A DNA stretch of 64,000 bases from Massilia eurypsychrophila (lineage in GTDB: Bacteria > Pseudomonadota > Gammaproteobacteria > Burkholderiales > Burkholderiaceae_D). Positions 15,915-26,171 of this stretch are shown one piece after another. The notes under the pieces were generated by a model. It ran no database searches. It had not been told where the DNA came from and worked only from the letters and a program-made list of their open reading frames with translations. Both the position numbers and the translations under genes were made by a program. The stretch is from positions 62,001-126,000 of the forward strand of contig NZ_PDOC01000011.1 of assembly GCF_002760655.1 (NCBI RefSeq). Direction: 5' to 3'. How positions within the stretch are numbered: position 1 is the first letter of the stretch; each line of letters opens with the position of its first letter.

Positions 15915-17681
15915 ATGAGCGAATTCATGTATCCCCGCCCGCAACTGGTGCGCGACAGCTGGCAATCGCTAAACGGCAGCTGGGACTTCGCCTTCGACGA
16001 CGAGCGCCGCTTTTCCAGCCCGGCCGACCCGATCGACTGGAGCCGGCGCATCGTGGTGCCGTTCGCGCCGGAGGCGTCGGCCAGCGGCATCGGCGACACC
16101 GGCTACCATCAGAGCTGCTGGTACCGCCGCGAATTCGACATCGAGCGCGGCGACGACCGCGTGATCCTGCATTTCGGCGCGGTCGACTACTCCGCCCGCG
16201 TGTGGGTCAACGGCATCTTTGTCGTCGAGCACACGGGCGGGCACACGCCGTTTTCGGCCGACATCAGCGAGGCACTGACCGTCGACGGCCCGCAGGTGGT
16301 GACCTTGCAGGCAATCGACGATCCGCACGACCTGGCCAAGCCGCGCGGCAAGCAGGACTGGCTGCGCGACCCGCATTCGATCTGGTATCCGCGCACCACC
16401 GGCATCTGGCAGACGGTGTGGCTCGAACGCGTCGCCAGCACCTTCATCTCGGTGCTGCGCTGGACGCCGTCGTTCGAAGGCTTCGAGATTGGCTGCGAGG
16501 TGCGACTTGACGGCATGCTGCACGACGACCTGATGGTCGGCGTAAAAATATTACATGGCAACACCGTGATGGCCGACGACATGTACAAGATTGTCGGCCA
16601 GGAAGCGATCCGCAAGATCGCCTTGTCCGACCCCGGCATCGACGACTCGCGCAACGAGCTGCTGTGGAGCCCGGAGCGACCGACCCTGCTCGATGCCGTG
16701 CTGACCTTGTTTCACAACGGCCGCGCGATCGACCGGGTCACTTCTTACACGGCCTTGCGCGAGTTCACCATCAACCGCGACCGCCTGATGCTCAACGGCC
16801 GCCCGTATCCCTTGCGCCTGGTGCTCGACCAGGGCTACTGGCCCGACACGCTGATGACGGCGCCGTCCGACGACGCGCTGCGCCGCGACGTCGAACTGGC
16901 CAGGGCGATGGGTTTCAACGGCGTGCGCAAGCATCAGAAAATCGAGGATCCGCGCTACCTGTACTGGGCCGACAAGCTCGGCCTGCTGGTATGGGAAGAG
17001 ATGCCGTCGGCCTACCGCTTCAGCCCGAAAGCGATCACCCAGCTGGTGCGCGAGTGGACCGAGGCGATCGAGCGCGACTACAGCCACCCGTGCGTCATCG
17101 TCTGGGTGCCGTTCAACGAATCGTGGGGCGTGCCGAACCTGACCGCGATCCAGTCGCACCGCAACGCCGTCGAGGCGCTGTACCACCTGACCAAGACGCT
17201 CGACTCGACGCGGCCGGTGATCGGCAACGATGGCTGGGAAGCGTCGGCCACCGACATCCTCGGCATCCACGATTACGACTGCGACCCGGCCAAGCTGCGT
17301 GCCCGCTACGAGGTAACCGACCCGGTGCGCACCCTGTTCGACCAGCGCCGCCCGGGCGGGCGGATCCTGACGCTGGACGGCTTTCCGCACCGCGGCCAGC
17401 CGATCGTGCTGACCGAATTCGGCGGCATCGCGTTCGACAAGCACGCCGCCGGCGGCCACACCTGGGGCTATTCGCGCGCGAACTCCGAAGAAAGTTTTTA
17501 CAACCTGTACCGCAGCCTTCTCGAAGTCGTCAATACGACCTTCATGTTCAGCGGTTTTTGCTACACCCAGTTCGCCGACACGTTCCAGGAGGCCAATGGC
17601 CTGCTGTGTGCCGACCGGACTCCCAAGATCCCACTCGAGCAGATCAGCGCGGCCACGCGCAACGTCCGGCTCGAGGAGTGA
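15915..17681 (+). CDS. glycoside hydrolase family 2 beta-glycosidase
   Basis: This 588-residue GH2 enzyme is probably a beta-galactosidase- or beta-glucuronidase-type exo-hydrolase. It has the usual order of sugar-binding jelly roll (about 1-165), immunoglobulin-like domain (about 170-270) and TIM barrel (275-585). The acid/base is Glu402 in VPFNESWG and the nucleophile Glu501 in VLTEFGG. No signal peptide, so it works on imported saccharides. AAGGA precedes the ATG. Sitting directly after galK, it may supply galactose, but the substrate cannot be fixed from motifs. Its C-terminus is short compared with LacZ and lacks the extra beta domains. Confidence 0.88.
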   Translation: MSEFMYPRPQLVRDSWQSLNGSWDFAFDDERRFSSPADPIDWSRRIVVPFAPEASASGIGDTGYHQSCWYRREFDIERGDDRVILHFGAVDYSARVWVNGIFVVEHTGGHTPFSADISEALTVDGPQVVTLQAIDDPHDLAKPRGKQDWLRDPHSIWYPRTTGIWQTVWLERVASTFISVLRWTPSFEGFEIGCEVRLDGMLHDDLMVGVKILHGNTVMADDMYKIVGQEAIRKIALSDPGIDDSRNELLWSPERPTLLDAVLTLFHNGRAIDRVTSYTALREFTINRDRLMLNGRPYPLRLVLDQGYWPDTLMTAPSDDALRRDVELARAMGFNGVRKHQKIEDPRYLYWADKLGLLVWEEMPSAYRFSPKAITQLVREWTEAIERDYSHPCVIVWVPFNESWGVPNLTAIQSHRNAVEALYHLTKTLDSTRPVIGNDGWEASATDILGIHDYDCDPAKLRARYEVTDPVRTLFDQRRPGGRILTLDGFPHRGQPIVLTEFGGIAFDKHAAGGHTWGYSRANSEESFYNLYRSLLEVVNTTFMFSGFCYTQFADTFQEANGLLCADRTPKIPLEQISAATRNVRLEE

Positions 17682-17726
17682 TGTTTGTTTAACCATCGCC
17701 CCGCCAGGGCCCGAAAGGAAAAATGT

Positions 17727-20342
17727 ATGACTAAGATTATTGTGTTTTGCCACCTGCGCTGGGATTTCGTGTTTCAACGTCCGCAGCAACTGTTGACGCG
17801 CCTTGCCGAGTACTACCAGATCATCATGGTCGAAGAGCCGATCTTTCACGAGGGCGAGAACGTCCTGCGCAAGACGGTCGTCGCGCCGAACGTGACGGTG
17901 TGCCAGCCATTCACGTCGTCGCATTCGCCCGGCTTTCACGACGACCAGATTCCGCTGCTCAAGCCTTTGCTCGCCGAACTGGCCAGCGACGGTGAAGATC
18001 CGGTCGTGTGGCTGTACACGCCGATGGCGCTGCCGCTGGTGCAGGGCCTGCACCCTTCGCTGGTGGTCTACGACTGCATGGACGAACTGGCCGCCTTCAA
18101 GAATTCGCCGAAGCAGCTGCTGCAGCGCGAAACGGCCTTGCTCGGCATTGCCGACCTGGTCTTCACGGGCGGACCCAGCCTGTACGAGGCCAAGCGCGAA
18201 CGCCACGCCAACGCCCATTGCTTCCCCAGCAGCGTCGACGCCGCCCACTTCGGCAAGGCGCTCGAGCGCAGCATCAGCCATCCGGCGCAAGCACACACCA
18301 GCGGGCCGCGGCTGGGCTTTTTCGGCGTCATCGACGAGCGCTTCGACATCGACCTGCTGGCAGCAACGGCCGACGCCCGGCGGCACTGGCAACTGGTGAT
18401 GGTCGGCCCGGTCGTCAAGATCGACCCGGCGCAGCTGCCGCAGCGCGCCAACATCCACTACCTGGGCCAGCGTTCCTACGACGACTTGCCGCAGTTCCTG
18501 GCCGGCTGGGATGTCTGCCTGCTGCCATTCGCGTTGAACGAATCGACCAAATTCATCAGCCCGACCAAGGTGCTCGAATACATGGCCGCCGAACTGCCGA
18601 TCGTCAGCACGCCGATCACCGATGTCGTGGTGCCTTACGGCCACGTGGTCGCCATCGCCGACACGGCGGAAAAATTCATTGCCGCCTGCGACGCCGCGCT
18701 GGCGATGACGCCGCAGCAAAATGCCACCATGATCACCGAGATGCGCGCCATCGTCGCCAACACGTCGTGGCAGAACACCGCCGGGCGCATGCGCGCGCTG
18801 ATCGACGCCACGCCGCGCTCGACGTCGGCGACCCGCACTCCGGCGGCCGTGTCGCCGGACCCCGCGACAGCCGGCGGCGCCGTCGTCAATCCGCTGCGCT
18901 CGCAGGCGGCGCTGCAAACGGCGTCGTGCGTCATCGTCGGCGCCGGCCCGACCGGGCTGTCGGCTGCGTACCACCTCGGTGCCGACGCGCTGCTGCTCGA
19001 ACGCAACCCGACGGTGGGCGGCTGGTGCCGCTCGGTCGAAGACAACGGCTTTACCTTCGACTGCGCCGGCCACATCATGTTCTCCAACGACCCGTACGTG
19101 CTCAAGCTGTACGACAAGCTGCTCGGCGCCAACATGCACTGGCAAAACCGAGAAGCCTGGGTCTACAGCAAGAACGTGTTCACCCGCTATCCGTTCCAGG
19201 GCGCGCTGTACGGCCTGCCGCCGGCGGTGATCAAGGAATGCATCGTCGGCGCGATGGAAGCGCGCTTTGGCACGCTCGGCCAGGAGAAGGGCGCGGCCAA
19301 GTGCGCGCCGAGCGCGGTGGAAGACTGCTGCGCCGACGGCACCGTCGAGATTGCCAACGGCGCCGACTCGCAGCCGGGCGAAGTGAAGAACTTCGAACAG
19401 TTTATCTACAAGGTGTGGGGCGCCGGCATCGCCAAGCACTTCGCCATTCCATACAACAAGAAACTGTGGACGGTGCCGCTGACGGAGATGGAGACATCGT
19501 GGCTGGGCGGGCGGGTGCCGCTGCCTGACCTGGAAGAAATCATCGAAGGGGCACTCGAGCCGGTCGGCAAGCCGATGGGTCCGAACGCGCGCTTCGGCTA
19601 TCCGATCAAGGGCGGTTTTCAGGCGCTGATGAACGGCTTCCTGCCGCACATCCGAGGCAAGCTAGAGCTCAACGCCGACGTGGTCCGGCTGCTGCCGCAG
19701 GAACACGTGATCGCGCTGGCCGACGGCCGCCGCTTCCGCTACGACGACCTGATCAGCACGATGCCGCTGCCGGAACTGATCAGGCTGATCGGCGACGCCG
19801 CGCCCGACTATGTGCAGGAAGCGGCGCGCGGCCTGAAACATATCTCGATTCGCAACGTCAACATCGGCATCGACCGCGAGAACATCACCGACAAGCACTG
19901 GATCTATTACCCGGAGGATTCCATCTTCCACCGCATTTTCGTCCAGGGTAACGCCAGCAAGGCGTGCAACGCGCCCGGCGGCTTCGGCTTTACCTGCGAA
20001 ATCTCGTATTCGCCGTGGAAGCCGCTGCCGTGCGACCATGACGAGCTGATCCGCCGCGTCATCGCCGATTGCATCAAGGTCGGCATGATCCGGCCGGACG
20101 ACAAGATCCTCGCCGCCAACGAGATCGACATGCCGTACGCCTACGTCGTGTACGACCACGCGCGCGCGCGCAACGTCGAGACGTGCAAGGCCTGGCTGGC
20201 GCAGCATGACATCATGTTGTCGGGCCGCTACAGCGAGTGGGAGTATTACAACTCGGACCACGCTTTCCTGGCGGGCAAGAAAGCCGCCGAGAAGATTCTG
20301 GAAGCGAACGCTGCGCGGGCGCCGGCAAAAGCCGAATCCTGA
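17727..20342 (+). CDS. glycosyltransferase fused to UGM-like FAD domain
   Basis: This 871-residue fusion has a GT-B glycosyltransferase at residues 1-370 (start IIVFCHLRWDFVFQRPQQLL, late nucleotide-sugar motif SPTKVLEYMAAELPIVST). A Pro/Ala/Thr linker at 371-395 joins it to an FAD-dependent domain at 400-865 that opens VIVGAGPTGLSAAYHL. The latter holds GGWCRS, GHIMFS, YPFQGALYGLP and a KHFAIPYNKKLW segment, which resemble UDP-galactopyranose mutase and related UGM-like oxidoreductases. The protein may convert a nucleotide sugar (for example pyranose to furanose) and transfer it, or the FAD domain may act on another sugar. GGAA lies close before the ATG. It ends the galK-GH2 gene run. A shorter start at 17723 is out of frame. 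Confidence 0.85.
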   Translation: MTKIIVFCHLRWDFVFQRPQQLLTRLAEYYQIIMVEEPIFHEGENVLRKTVVAPNVTVCQPFTSSHSPGFHDDQIPLLKPLLAELASDGEDPVVWLYTPMALPLVQGLHPSLVVYDCMDELAAFKNSPKQLLQRETALLGIADLVFTGGPSLYEAKRERHANAHCFPSSVDAAHFGKALERSISHPAQAHTSGPRLGFFGVIDERFDIDLLAATADARRHWQLVMVGPVVKIDPAQLPQRANIHYLGQRSYDDLPQFLAGWDVCLLPFALNESTKFISPTKVLEYMAAELPIVSTPITDVVVPYGHVVAIADTAEKFIAACDAALAMTPQQNATMITEMRAIVANTSWQNTAGRMRALIDATPRSTSATRTPAAVSPDPATAGGAVVNPLRSQAALQTASCVIVGAGPTGLSAAYHLGADALLLERNPTVGGWCRSVEDNGFTFDCAGHIMFSNDPYVLKLYDKLLGANMHWQNREAWVYSKNVFTRYPFQGALYGLPPAVIKECIVGAMEARFGTLGQEKGAAKCAPSAVEDCCADGTVEIANGADSQPGEVKNFEQFIYKVWGAGIAKHFAIPYNKKLWTVPLTEMETSWLGGRVPLPDLEEIIEGALEPVGKPMGPNARFGYPIKGGFQALMNGFLPHIRGKLELNADVVRLLPQEHVIALADGRRFRYDDLISTMPLPELIRLIGDAAPDYVQEAARGLKHISIRNVNIGIDRENITDKHWIYYPEDSIFHRIFVQGNASKACNAPGGFGFTCEISYSPWKPLPCDHDELIRRVIADCIKVGMIRPDDKILAANEIDMPYAYVVYDHARARNVETCKAWLAQHDIMLSGRYSEWEYYNSDHAFLAGKKAAEKILEANAARAPAKAES

Positions 20343-20575
20343 CGCCACGCAGTGAGCAGGCAAGCCACCGCCGGCGCCAGCCGGCGGTGGATCTCCCCCA
20401 ATTGTTCAGGCCGTGGCTGCCCCGGGTCGCCCGGCTTTGTCCCGCCTGCGGCGCAATTGTTTACACACCGTTTACTAATGACCGGATAATGTTCCAGTTT
20501 GACGGTGCGCGGGTATTCACTTCCGGTGATGGACGGCGCCAGACGATCTATCCATCCATGGGCGCTAAAAGAAAA

Positions 20576-22456
20576 ATGACCAACGAAACAACAAACAGGA
20601 GTGGTGTAGCGGCGCTGACGCTGGGGGCGATCGGCGTGGTGTATGGCGACATCGGCACCAGCCCGCTTTACACGATGAAGGAGGTGTTCGCTCCGTCGCA
20701 CGGAATCGCCGTTTCACCGGCCAATGTGACAGGGGTCGTATCGTTGATCCTGTGGTGCCTCATCGTCGTCATCTCGCTCAAGTACGTGACGCTGGTCCTG
20801 AAAGCGGACAACGGCGGGGAAGGCGGCATCATGGCGCTCACCGCCCTGGCGCTCAAATCCGTGACCCAACACTCGCGTTTTTATTACCCGGTCATGTTGA
20901 TGGGGATGATAGGCGCGGGATTATTCTTTGGCGACGGCGTCATTACACCGGCCATTACGGTGCTGTCGTCGATCGAAGGCATCGAAGTGGCAACGCCGGC
21001 ATTCAAACCGTATGTCATACCCGTGACGCTGCTGGTGCTGACCGCCTTGTATTGGGTGCAGCACCGCGGCACCGGCGGCATCGGCAGGTGGTTCGGCCCG
21101 ATCGTGCTGGTCTGGTTTGCGACGCTGGCAGCGATGGGCATTGTCAATATCGCCGCCAACACCGAGATTCTGGCAGCGCTGAACCCTGTCTACGCATTCG
21201 AATTTCTTCGTTCAAACGGATGGTTTGCCTTCGTTGCCTTGGGCGCGGTCGTCCTTGCGCTTACCGGCGCCGAAGCGTTGTACGCCGACATGGGCCATTT
21301 CGGGCGCAAGCCGGTGCGCCTTGCATGGTTCTCGGTGGTGTTTCCCGCGCTGGCGCTGAATTACCTCGGGCAGGGCGCGATGCTGTTATCGAACCCGGCG
21401 GCGGCGTCGAACCCCTTCTTCAATCAGCTCGGCGCCTGGAGCATCTACCCGCTCGTAGTCCTGTCGACGATCGCCGCGGTCGTCGCCTCCCAAGCGACCA
21501 TCTCAGGCGCTTTTTCGGTGGCGCAGCAAGCGATCTCGCTGGGCTTCTTGCCGCGCATGCAGATCTTGCATACGTCGAACCAGGAAAAAGGGCAAATCTA
21601 TATTCCACTGGTGAACTGGCTCCAGTTCGCCGCCGTCGTCTTCGCCGTCGTCGTCTTCGGCTCCTCGACCAACCTGGCGTCCGCCTACGGTATTGCTGCC
21701 ACGGCGACGATGCTGACGACCACGCTGCTGACCTTTTTTGTGGTGCGCTACGGTTGGCGCTACTCGCGCTTCATTGCGATCGGCGCGACGTGTTTTTTCC
21801 TGATATTCGACATCACGCTGTTCGCGTCGACCAGCCTCAAGATCGTCAGCGGTGGCTGGTTCACCTTGCTGATCAGCTTCGTCATGGTGATGATCATGCT
21901 GACGTGGCGCAGCGGCCGTGAACTCGTCTACAAGAACTTGAAAGCCCACATGATCCCGCTGTCCGATTTCCTCGGCGGGCTATTCGCGGCGCCGCCGCAC
22001 AGGGTTCCCGGCACGGCGGTATTTTTCCGCTCCGAAGGCGATGGCGTGCCGCACGCAATGCTGCACAACCTTCTGCATAACAAGGTGCTGCATGAACGGG
22101 TTATTTTCTTGACGGTGCTGTCGACGGATAGTGCGAAGGTTGCCTCGTCCGAAAGAGTGAAGATCACCGAGCTTGGTCACGACTGCTTCCAGGTCGACGT
22201 CGCCTACGGTTTCACCGACAGCCGGGATATTCCGGCCGCCCTGGCGTTATGCGCGCGCCACGGCCTGGTGTTCGAGCCGATGGAAACGTCGTACTTCATT
22301 GCGCGCCAAACGGTGATCGCCACCCCCGGCGCCGGAATGGCATTGTGGCGCGAACGCCTGTATGCCTCGATGGCAAAGAATGCGCGCGATGCCGCCGACT
22401 ATTTCAAACTGCCGACGAACCGGGTGATCGAACTCGGTACGCAGGTGGAGATCTAG
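20576..22456 (+). CDS. kup: Kup potassium:proton symporter
   Basis: This 626-residue inner-membrane low-affinity K+ transporter of the KUP/HAK/KT family is close to E. coli Kup (622). It opens with the family motif GVVYGDIGTSPLYTMKE, has about 12 TM helices to residue 445, and a cytoplasmic C-terminal tail. The motif GDGVITPAITVLSSIEG in helix 3 is conserved. I chose ATG 20576 (MTNETTN...); an ATG at 20558 would add six residues, and neither has a strong Shine-Dalgarno. The 233-base gap after the glycosyltransferase gene suggests its own promoter, and TTTACA/GATAAT-like elements occur around 20460-20490. It probably does not belong to the sugar group. Confidence 0.92.
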   Translation: MTNETTNRSGVAALTLGAIGVVYGDIGTSPLYTMKEVFAPSHGIAVSPANVTGVVSLILWCLIVVISLKYVTLVLKADNGGEGGIMALTALALKSVTQHSRFYYPVMLMGMIGAGLFFGDGVITPAITVLSSIEGIEVATPAFKPYVIPVTLLVLTALYWVQHRGTGGIGRWFGPIVLVWFATLAAMGIVNIAANTEILAALNPVYAFEFLRSNGWFAFVALGAVVLALTGAEALYADMGHFGRKPVRLAWFSVVFPALALNYLGQGAMLLSNPAAASNPFFNQLGAWSIYPLVVLSTIAAVVASQATISGAFSVAQQAISLGFLPRMQILHTSNQEKGQIYIPLVNWLQFAAVVFAVVVFGSSTNLASAYGIAATATMLTTTLLTFFVVRYGWRYSRFIAIGATCFFLIFDITLFASTSLKIVSGGWFTLLISFVMVMIMLTWRSGRELVYKNLKAHMIPLSDFLGGLFAAPPHRVPGTAVFFRSEGDGVPHAMLHNLLHNKVLHERVIFLTVLSTDSAKVASSERVKITELGHDCFQVDVAYGFTDSRDIPAALALCARHGLVFEPMETSYFIARQTVIATPGAGMALWRERLYASMAKNARDAADYFKLPTNRVIELGTQVEI

Positions 22457-22533
22457 TTGCAGCCAACGCCCAGGCGGCGGCCGGTTTGTGCGCGCCGGGG
22501 TCGCTGCATGCTGGCCTGTGCTAAAATTATTTT

Positions 22534-22944
22534 GTGAAGATCGTGGTCAAAATGCTCGCCGTGTGGTTCTAGTTGCTGGCAGTCCCTTTTCAGGGCTTTG
22601 CGTCAGCGACAATGTTTTTCTGTGCGCCGATCGACTTGCCCGCCGCGCAAATGGCTGTCGCCGCCACTGCACACGATCACGCTGCAACGATGGCCGCTGA
22701 GCATCACGGCCAGGCGCATGTGGCGCCCGCCACGCATGGCGGCGATCATGCCGACGTGTCGGTACAGCACGACGGTGGCAAGTGCACCTCCTGCGCTGCC
22801 TGCTGCGTTGGCGCGTCAATCGGCCCGTCCGATCCCCTCCGGCTCGCTGCCGAAGCACCACATGGCGTCTCGGCGCCGTTTGTGCTCGCTTCATTCCCTC
22901 TGTCGAGCGCGCCTTGCTCGAACGCCCCCCGCAAGCCTGACTGA
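22534..22944 (+). pseudogene. His/Cys-rich secreted protein with amber stop in signal peptide
   Basis: The reading frame from GTG 22534 gives a signal peptide interrupted by TAG at 22570-22572: VKIVVKMLAVWF-stop-LLAVPFQGFASA. Downstream the same frame stays open to 22944 with a His-rich part (HDHAATMAAEHHGQAH), then a CTSCAACC motif near the C-terminus, all plausible for metal binding. A TAAAAT at 22522 could be the -10 of the operon. The amber codon should abolish export and most translation unless suppressed or restarted at the TTG/ATG after it. The protein heads a copper-type gene group and has no family name that I can give with certainty. Confidence 0.6.
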
Positions 22945-23055
22945 CCTGACCATCGCAGTGCGCGCCGGCTTGTTTGGGCCGCCCGCGCACGCCGATCAAT
23001 ATCTTTGTCCGGGTCCCGCATCCGGTCCGTCGTCCTGTCTATCCGCGAGGACATC

Positions 23056-23409
23056 ATGAACTATGTATACCGCCGCCGTGCCTGTGCCTTCATTGCGCTC
23101 GTCGCACTTGCTGCGCCGCCCCAGGCGCAAACTCGACCCGGCGATCCGGCCGACGCTGCGGCGCCGGTGCCGCCGACCCGCTACGCGCCATATATCGCGG
23201 CCACGCCGGCCGCACCCGCCGTGCAGTCGCCGCCGCAAGCGTGGAAGGCGCTCAATGCCCTTGTCGGCACGTACGATTCGATGAGCTCGACCATCGATGG
23301 CGCTGCCGCCGCGCCGGCGCCGCCCGCGCCGGCTGCGAATGGACCGGCGCCGGCGACGCAGCCAGCGCCCGACCCGCACGCCCACCATCGCCCGAAGGCG
23401 GCCAAATGA
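23056..23409 (+). CDS. small secreted Pro/Ala-rich protein of the copper-type locus
   Basis: This 117-residue protein has a signal peptide (MNYVYRRRACAFIALVALAA...) cleaved near residue 23. The mature part is mostly Pro/Ala, with the one ordered-looking stretch QAWKALNALVGTYDSMSS in its middle and a DPHAHHRPKAAK tail that could bind metal. GCGAGG lies 7 bases before the ATG. Its TGA overlaps the ATG of the TolC-like gene by ATGA, so both are co-translated. I do not recognise the family. By context it is probably a periplasmic accessory of the copper or efflux genes that follow. Confidence 0.65.
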   Translation: MNYVYRRRACAFIALVALAAPPQAQTRPGDPADAAAPVPPTRYAPYIAATPAAPAVQSPPQAWKALNALVGTYDSMSSTIDGAAAAPAPPAPAANGPAPATQPAPDPHAHHRPKAAK

Positions 23410-24799
23410 GCCGGCGCCACAGCCGCCCGGGCAGCGTCATCGCCGTTGCGGCGGCGGCACTGCTGGTCAGCGCGTGCGGATCGATCTCGCCGGACCGCGG
23501 CTTTGCGTCCGTCTCTGCGCTGGCAACAGAGCGGCTCGGCTTTGATGCGCGCATGGTGCGCACCGACGCCGACGCCGAGGCGCTGGCGAAAATGATCGAC
23601 GACAAGTTGCGCCAGCCCTTGCAGGTTGGTGACGCGGTCCAGATCGCGCTGCTGAACAACCGCGCGCTGCAATCGACCTACTGGAGCGCGGGCATTGCCG
23701 AAGCCGACCTGGTGCAGGCTGGCCGGCTGCAAAATCCATCGTTTTCGTTCGAACGGACCCGTCAGGGCAGCGATATCGACATCGAGCGCTCGCTGACCAT
23801 GAGCCTGGTTGGCGCGCTGACGGCGCCGCTGGCCCGGCGCATCGAGGAGCGCGGCTTGCAGCAGACCAGGCTGATGGTGGCCAACGACATGCTGGCGCAC
23901 GCGGCGGAAACGCAGCGGGCCTATCTCGAGGCCGTCACGGCGCAGCAGGCGATGACGTATGCGCGCCGGGTCAGCGACGCGGCCGACGCCAGCGCCGAAT
24001 TGAGCGGTCGGATGGCGCGCGCCGGCAACGCCAGCCAACTCGACCTGGCGCGCGAACGCGCGTTCCGCGCCGAGGCGACCGCTGGCGTCGGCCGCGCGCA
24101 CAAGCGGGTGATTGCCGCGCGCGAAAAACTGAGCCGGCTGATGGGCCTGTGGGGCGGCGCCGCCGCCTACCAGTTGCCCGAGCGCTTGCCCGACCTGCCG
24201 GCCGAGCCGGCCGAACTGGAAGACATCGAGCGCGTCGCCTTGCGCGACCGGCTCGATATCCAGGCGGCGCGCATCGAAGCGGCGCAGACGGCGGCCTCGC
24301 TCGGGCTGACCAAGACCACCCGCTTCATCAACGTGCTCGACCTCGGCTACGTGCGCAATACCAGCGGCGGCGTCAGTGCGCCAGGCTACGCCATCACGCT
24401 CGAGCTGCCGCTGTTCGACTGGGGAAGCGCGCGCGCGGCGAAATCCGAAGCGATCTACGTGCAGGGGGTCAACAAGGTGGCGCACGCGCGGTGGAAGCGC
24501 GCAGCCAGGCGCGCGAAACCTACCTCGACTACCGCACCTCGTACGACCTGGCAAAACATTACCGCGACGAAGTGATCCCGCTGCGCAAGAAGATCGCCGA
24601 CGAAACGCTGCTGCGCTACAACGGCATGTTGCTCAGCGTATTTGAGCTGCTGGCCGACTCGCGCGAGCAGTCGATTGCGGTCAACAGCAGCATCGAAGCG
24701 CTGAAAGACTTCTGGATCGCGCAGGTCAACCTGGAGGCGGCGCTTGGCGGACGCCTGCAAGTCAAGCCGCAAGCGGCAAGCAAAGGAAACACACCATGA
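23406..24799 (+). pseudogene. TolC-family outer-membrane efflux protein, frameshifted
   Basis: This is an outer-membrane factor of the TolC/OEP family, lipoprotein type (lipobox LLVSAC), about 464 residues if repaired. The two OEP repeats are visible: LNNRALQSTYWSAGIAEADLVQAG in the first, and YLDYRTSYDLAKHYRDEV followed by NGMLLSVFELLADSREQ in the second. The frame breaks after base 24487 (residue ~361): ...NKVAHA-RWKRAARR is read instead of the expected AVEARSQARETYLDY, which lies in the neighbouring frame. One missing base explains it. Without repair the protein ends at 24575 and lacks its last ~100 residues. It overlaps both neighbours by ATGA. Confidence 0.85.
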
Positions 24800-26165
24800 C
24801 TTCACGCAGAACATTTTTGGGCGGCGCGCTGGTCGGCGCGGCTGCCGTCACCCGCGGCGGCGCGGCAACGCTGCCGGAGGCGCCGACCCATTCGTCGGCC
24901 GCTACCATGGCGCCACTGGCGCCGCCAAACGGGCGGCCCTACAACCCGGTCGTCACGCTGAACGGCTGGACCTTGCCCTGGCGCATGAAGGACGGCGTCA
25001 AGGAATTTCAACTGGTGGCCGAACCGGTGGTGCGCGAAATTGCGCCCGGCATGAAGGCGAACCTGTGGGGCTACAACGGCCAGAGCCAGGTCCGACGATC
25101 GAAGTGGTGGAGGGCGACCGCGTGCGCATTTTTGTCACCAACAAGCTGCCCGAACACACCAGCGTCCACTGGCATGGCCAGATCCTGCCCAACGGCATGG
25201 ACGGCGTCACCGGCCTGAACCAGCCGGGCATCGAGCCCGGCAAGACGTTCATGTACGAATTCGTCGCGCGCCATGCCGGCACCTTCATGTACCACCCGCA
25301 TGCCGACGAGATGACGCAGATGGCGATGGGAATGATGGGATTCTGGATCACTCATCCAAAAAATGCTGCCCACCACGCGGTCGACCGCGACTTCGCCTTC
25401 CTGCTCAATTCCTACGACATCGAGCCGGGCGCCTACACGCCGAAGGTGAATACCATGCTCGACTTCAATTTGTGGACTTTCAACAGCCGCGCCTTTCCCG
25501 GCATCGACCCGATGGTGGTGCGGCTCGGCGACAAGGTGCGCATTCGTGCCGGCAACCTGACGATGACGAATCATCCGATCCACCTGCACGGCCATCGCTT
25601 CGAAGTGAGCTGCACCGACGGCGGCTGGGTGCGGCCGTCGGCGCGCTGGCCGGAAGTGACCACCGACATCGCGGTCGGCCAGATGCGCGCGATCGAGTTC
25701 GTTGCCGACAACCCCGGCGACTGGGCCTTCCACTGCCACAAGTCGCACCACACGATGAATGCGATGGGCCATTCGGTACCGACGCTGATTGGCGTCGACC
25801 ACCGCGACGTGGCAAAAAAAATCAACGCGCTGGTGCCGGACTACATGGTGATGGGCGACAAAGGCGGCTCGATGGGCGGCATGGAAATGTCGCTGCCCGA
25901 AAACACCTTACCGATGATGACGGGCGACGGCCCGTTCGGCGGCATCGAGATGGGCGGCATGTTTACTGTCCTCAAGGTGCGCGAAGGGCAGGCGCGCAAC
26001 GACTACAAGGATCCTGGCTGGTACAAGCATCCGGCAGGCACGGTTGCGCGCGAGTGGACGGGCGACGCTCCCGTTGCGGCGCGTTCGCCCCAGCGCGCGG
26101 CGCCGCCGGTCCCCGGCGAAACGACCGTCACGGTGCGCAAACCCGGCGCCCACAGGGGCCACTAA
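24796..26165 (+). pseudogene. Tat-exported multicopper oxidase, frameshifted
   Basis: If repaired this is a 456-residue periplasmic multicopper oxidase. A Tat signal (SRRTFLGG) opens it. The copper ligands are complete: HWHGQ, HPHADEMTQ, NHPIHLHGHRFEV and the C-terminal FHCHKSHHTMNAMG. A Met-rich stretch (GGSMGGMEMSLPENTLPMM) near the end is common in copper-tolerance oxidases such as CopA/CueO types. The frame is lost at base 25087: GYNGQS should continue PGPTIEVVEGD, but a single C is missing from a C-run, so the product would stop at 25218. All the copper motifs lie after the break, so the gene as given cannot make an oxidase. Confidence 0.85.
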
Positions 26166-26171
26166 ACGTTG

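Noticed and set aside
16551-19649. A 1032-codon open frame on the minus strand opposite the GH2 and glycosyltransferase genes
   Set aside because: It lies antisense to two genes with full domain motifs. Its translation is Arg/His/Gly/Ala-rich with no family pattern, as expected from GC3-biased DNA read backwards.
24478-25095. Programmed -1 frameshifting as the cause of the two frame breaks in the copper operon
   Set aside because: No slippery heptamer of the X-XXY-YYZ kind lies at either break and no downstream stem-loop was seen; a lost base is simpler.
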